Positions 6,476-6,606 of a DNA stretch of 6,606 nt are shown one piece after another; position 1 is the first letter of the stretch; every line of letters begins with the position of its first letter. A program made the translations under genes and the position numbers. This stretch comes from Candidatus Cloacimonadota bacterium. Lineage in GTDB: Bacteria > Cloacimonadota > Cloacimonadia > Cloacimonadales > Cloacimonadaceae. The stretch spans positions 1-6,606 of the forward strand of contig JALNWR010000150.1 in assembly GCA_023230795.1 (NCBI GenBank), written 5' to 3'. Below the pieces are notes generated by a model, which searched no databases, was not told where the DNA came from, and was given only the letters and a program-made list of their open reading frames with translations.

Positions 6476-6606
6476 GAGTCCCATTGACGGAATTTCAGAT
6501 AGAAAGCTACAGCTACACAATAACTAAGAGTCCTGTAGGGACGATATTTCAGATAGAAAACACACAACCACAAAGGTCTGAGTCCTGTAGGGACGCCATT
6601 TCAGAT
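6476..6606. repeat. Tandem REP-like hairpin array, 52-base period, at least three units (runs off the right edge)
   Basis: Units begin with GAGTCC at 6476, 6528 and 6580, exactly 52 bases apart. The full unit (6528-6559) is GAGTCCTGTAGGGACGAT followed by ATTTCAGATAGAAA; its first part folds into a small hairpin, GTCC..GGAC. Unit three matches unit two at 25 of the 27 visible bases. Unit one keeps GAGTCC and the ATTTCAGATAGAAA core (6492-6505), but its hairpin is broken and two bases are missing. The A/C-rich linkers of 22 and 20 bases resemble each other only loosely. Similar 'GTCCC..GGGAC plus A/T tail' extragenic repeats occur in FCB genomes. It is probably a REP-type cluster ending at its degenerate unit; the array continues to the right. 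Confidence 0.75.

Noticed and set aside
6476..6606. CRISPR array
   Set aside because: The repeats are evenly spaced and partly palindromic, but the linkers are only 20-22 bases, are A/C-rich and loosely similar to each other, and no cas gene is visible. A REP-type cluster fits better.

Overview
The window holds five genes, all on the minus strand, followed at high coordinates by about 760 bases with no convincing intact gene. In transcription order (right to left) they are rlpA (periplasmic RlpA-like peptidoglycan enzyme), psuG (pseudouridine-5'-phosphate glycosidase), dppA (M55 zinc D-aminopeptidase), coaX (type III pantothenate kinase) and the first 861 codons of a very large sprA/sov-type gene that runs off the left edge.

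Organism: a Gram-negative bacterium of the Fibrobacterota-Chlorobiota-Bacteroidota (FCB) group is most likely. SprA is the outer-membrane translocon of the type IX secretion system (T9SS), and the right edge carries a 'GTCC..GGAC' hairpin repeat of a kind I associate with FCB genomes. Candidatus Cloacimonadota is my best guess. This rests on the overall look of the proteins and repeats, not on a marker gene, so it is an inference.

Layout: 1-2583 sprA (5' part); 2587-3390 coaX, only 3 bases upstream of sprA, with a perfect 8-bp hairpin in its last codons; 3391-3564 an intergenic gap that probably holds the coaX-sprA promoter; 3565-4395 dppA; 4392-5306 psuG, overlapping dppA by the four bases ATGA; 5348-5845 rlpA, 41 bases upstream of psuG; 5846-6475 a gene-poor stretch with a possible decayed IS256/Mutator transposase fragment and two copies of a TGCATATAA-type doublet; 6476-6606 three units of a tandem hairpin repeat in exact 52-base register, cut off by the window edge.

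Working together: rlpA-psuG-dppA looks like one transcription unit, combining cell-wall remodelling with salvage of pseudouridine monophosphate and of D-amino-acid peptides. coaX-sprA looks like a second unit, pairing the first step of coenzyme A synthesis with an outer-membrane secretion channel. No clearly new system is visible. The points most worth a second look are the SprA homologue with an EF-hand/dockerin-like loop, psuG without an adjacent psuK, and the repeat array.
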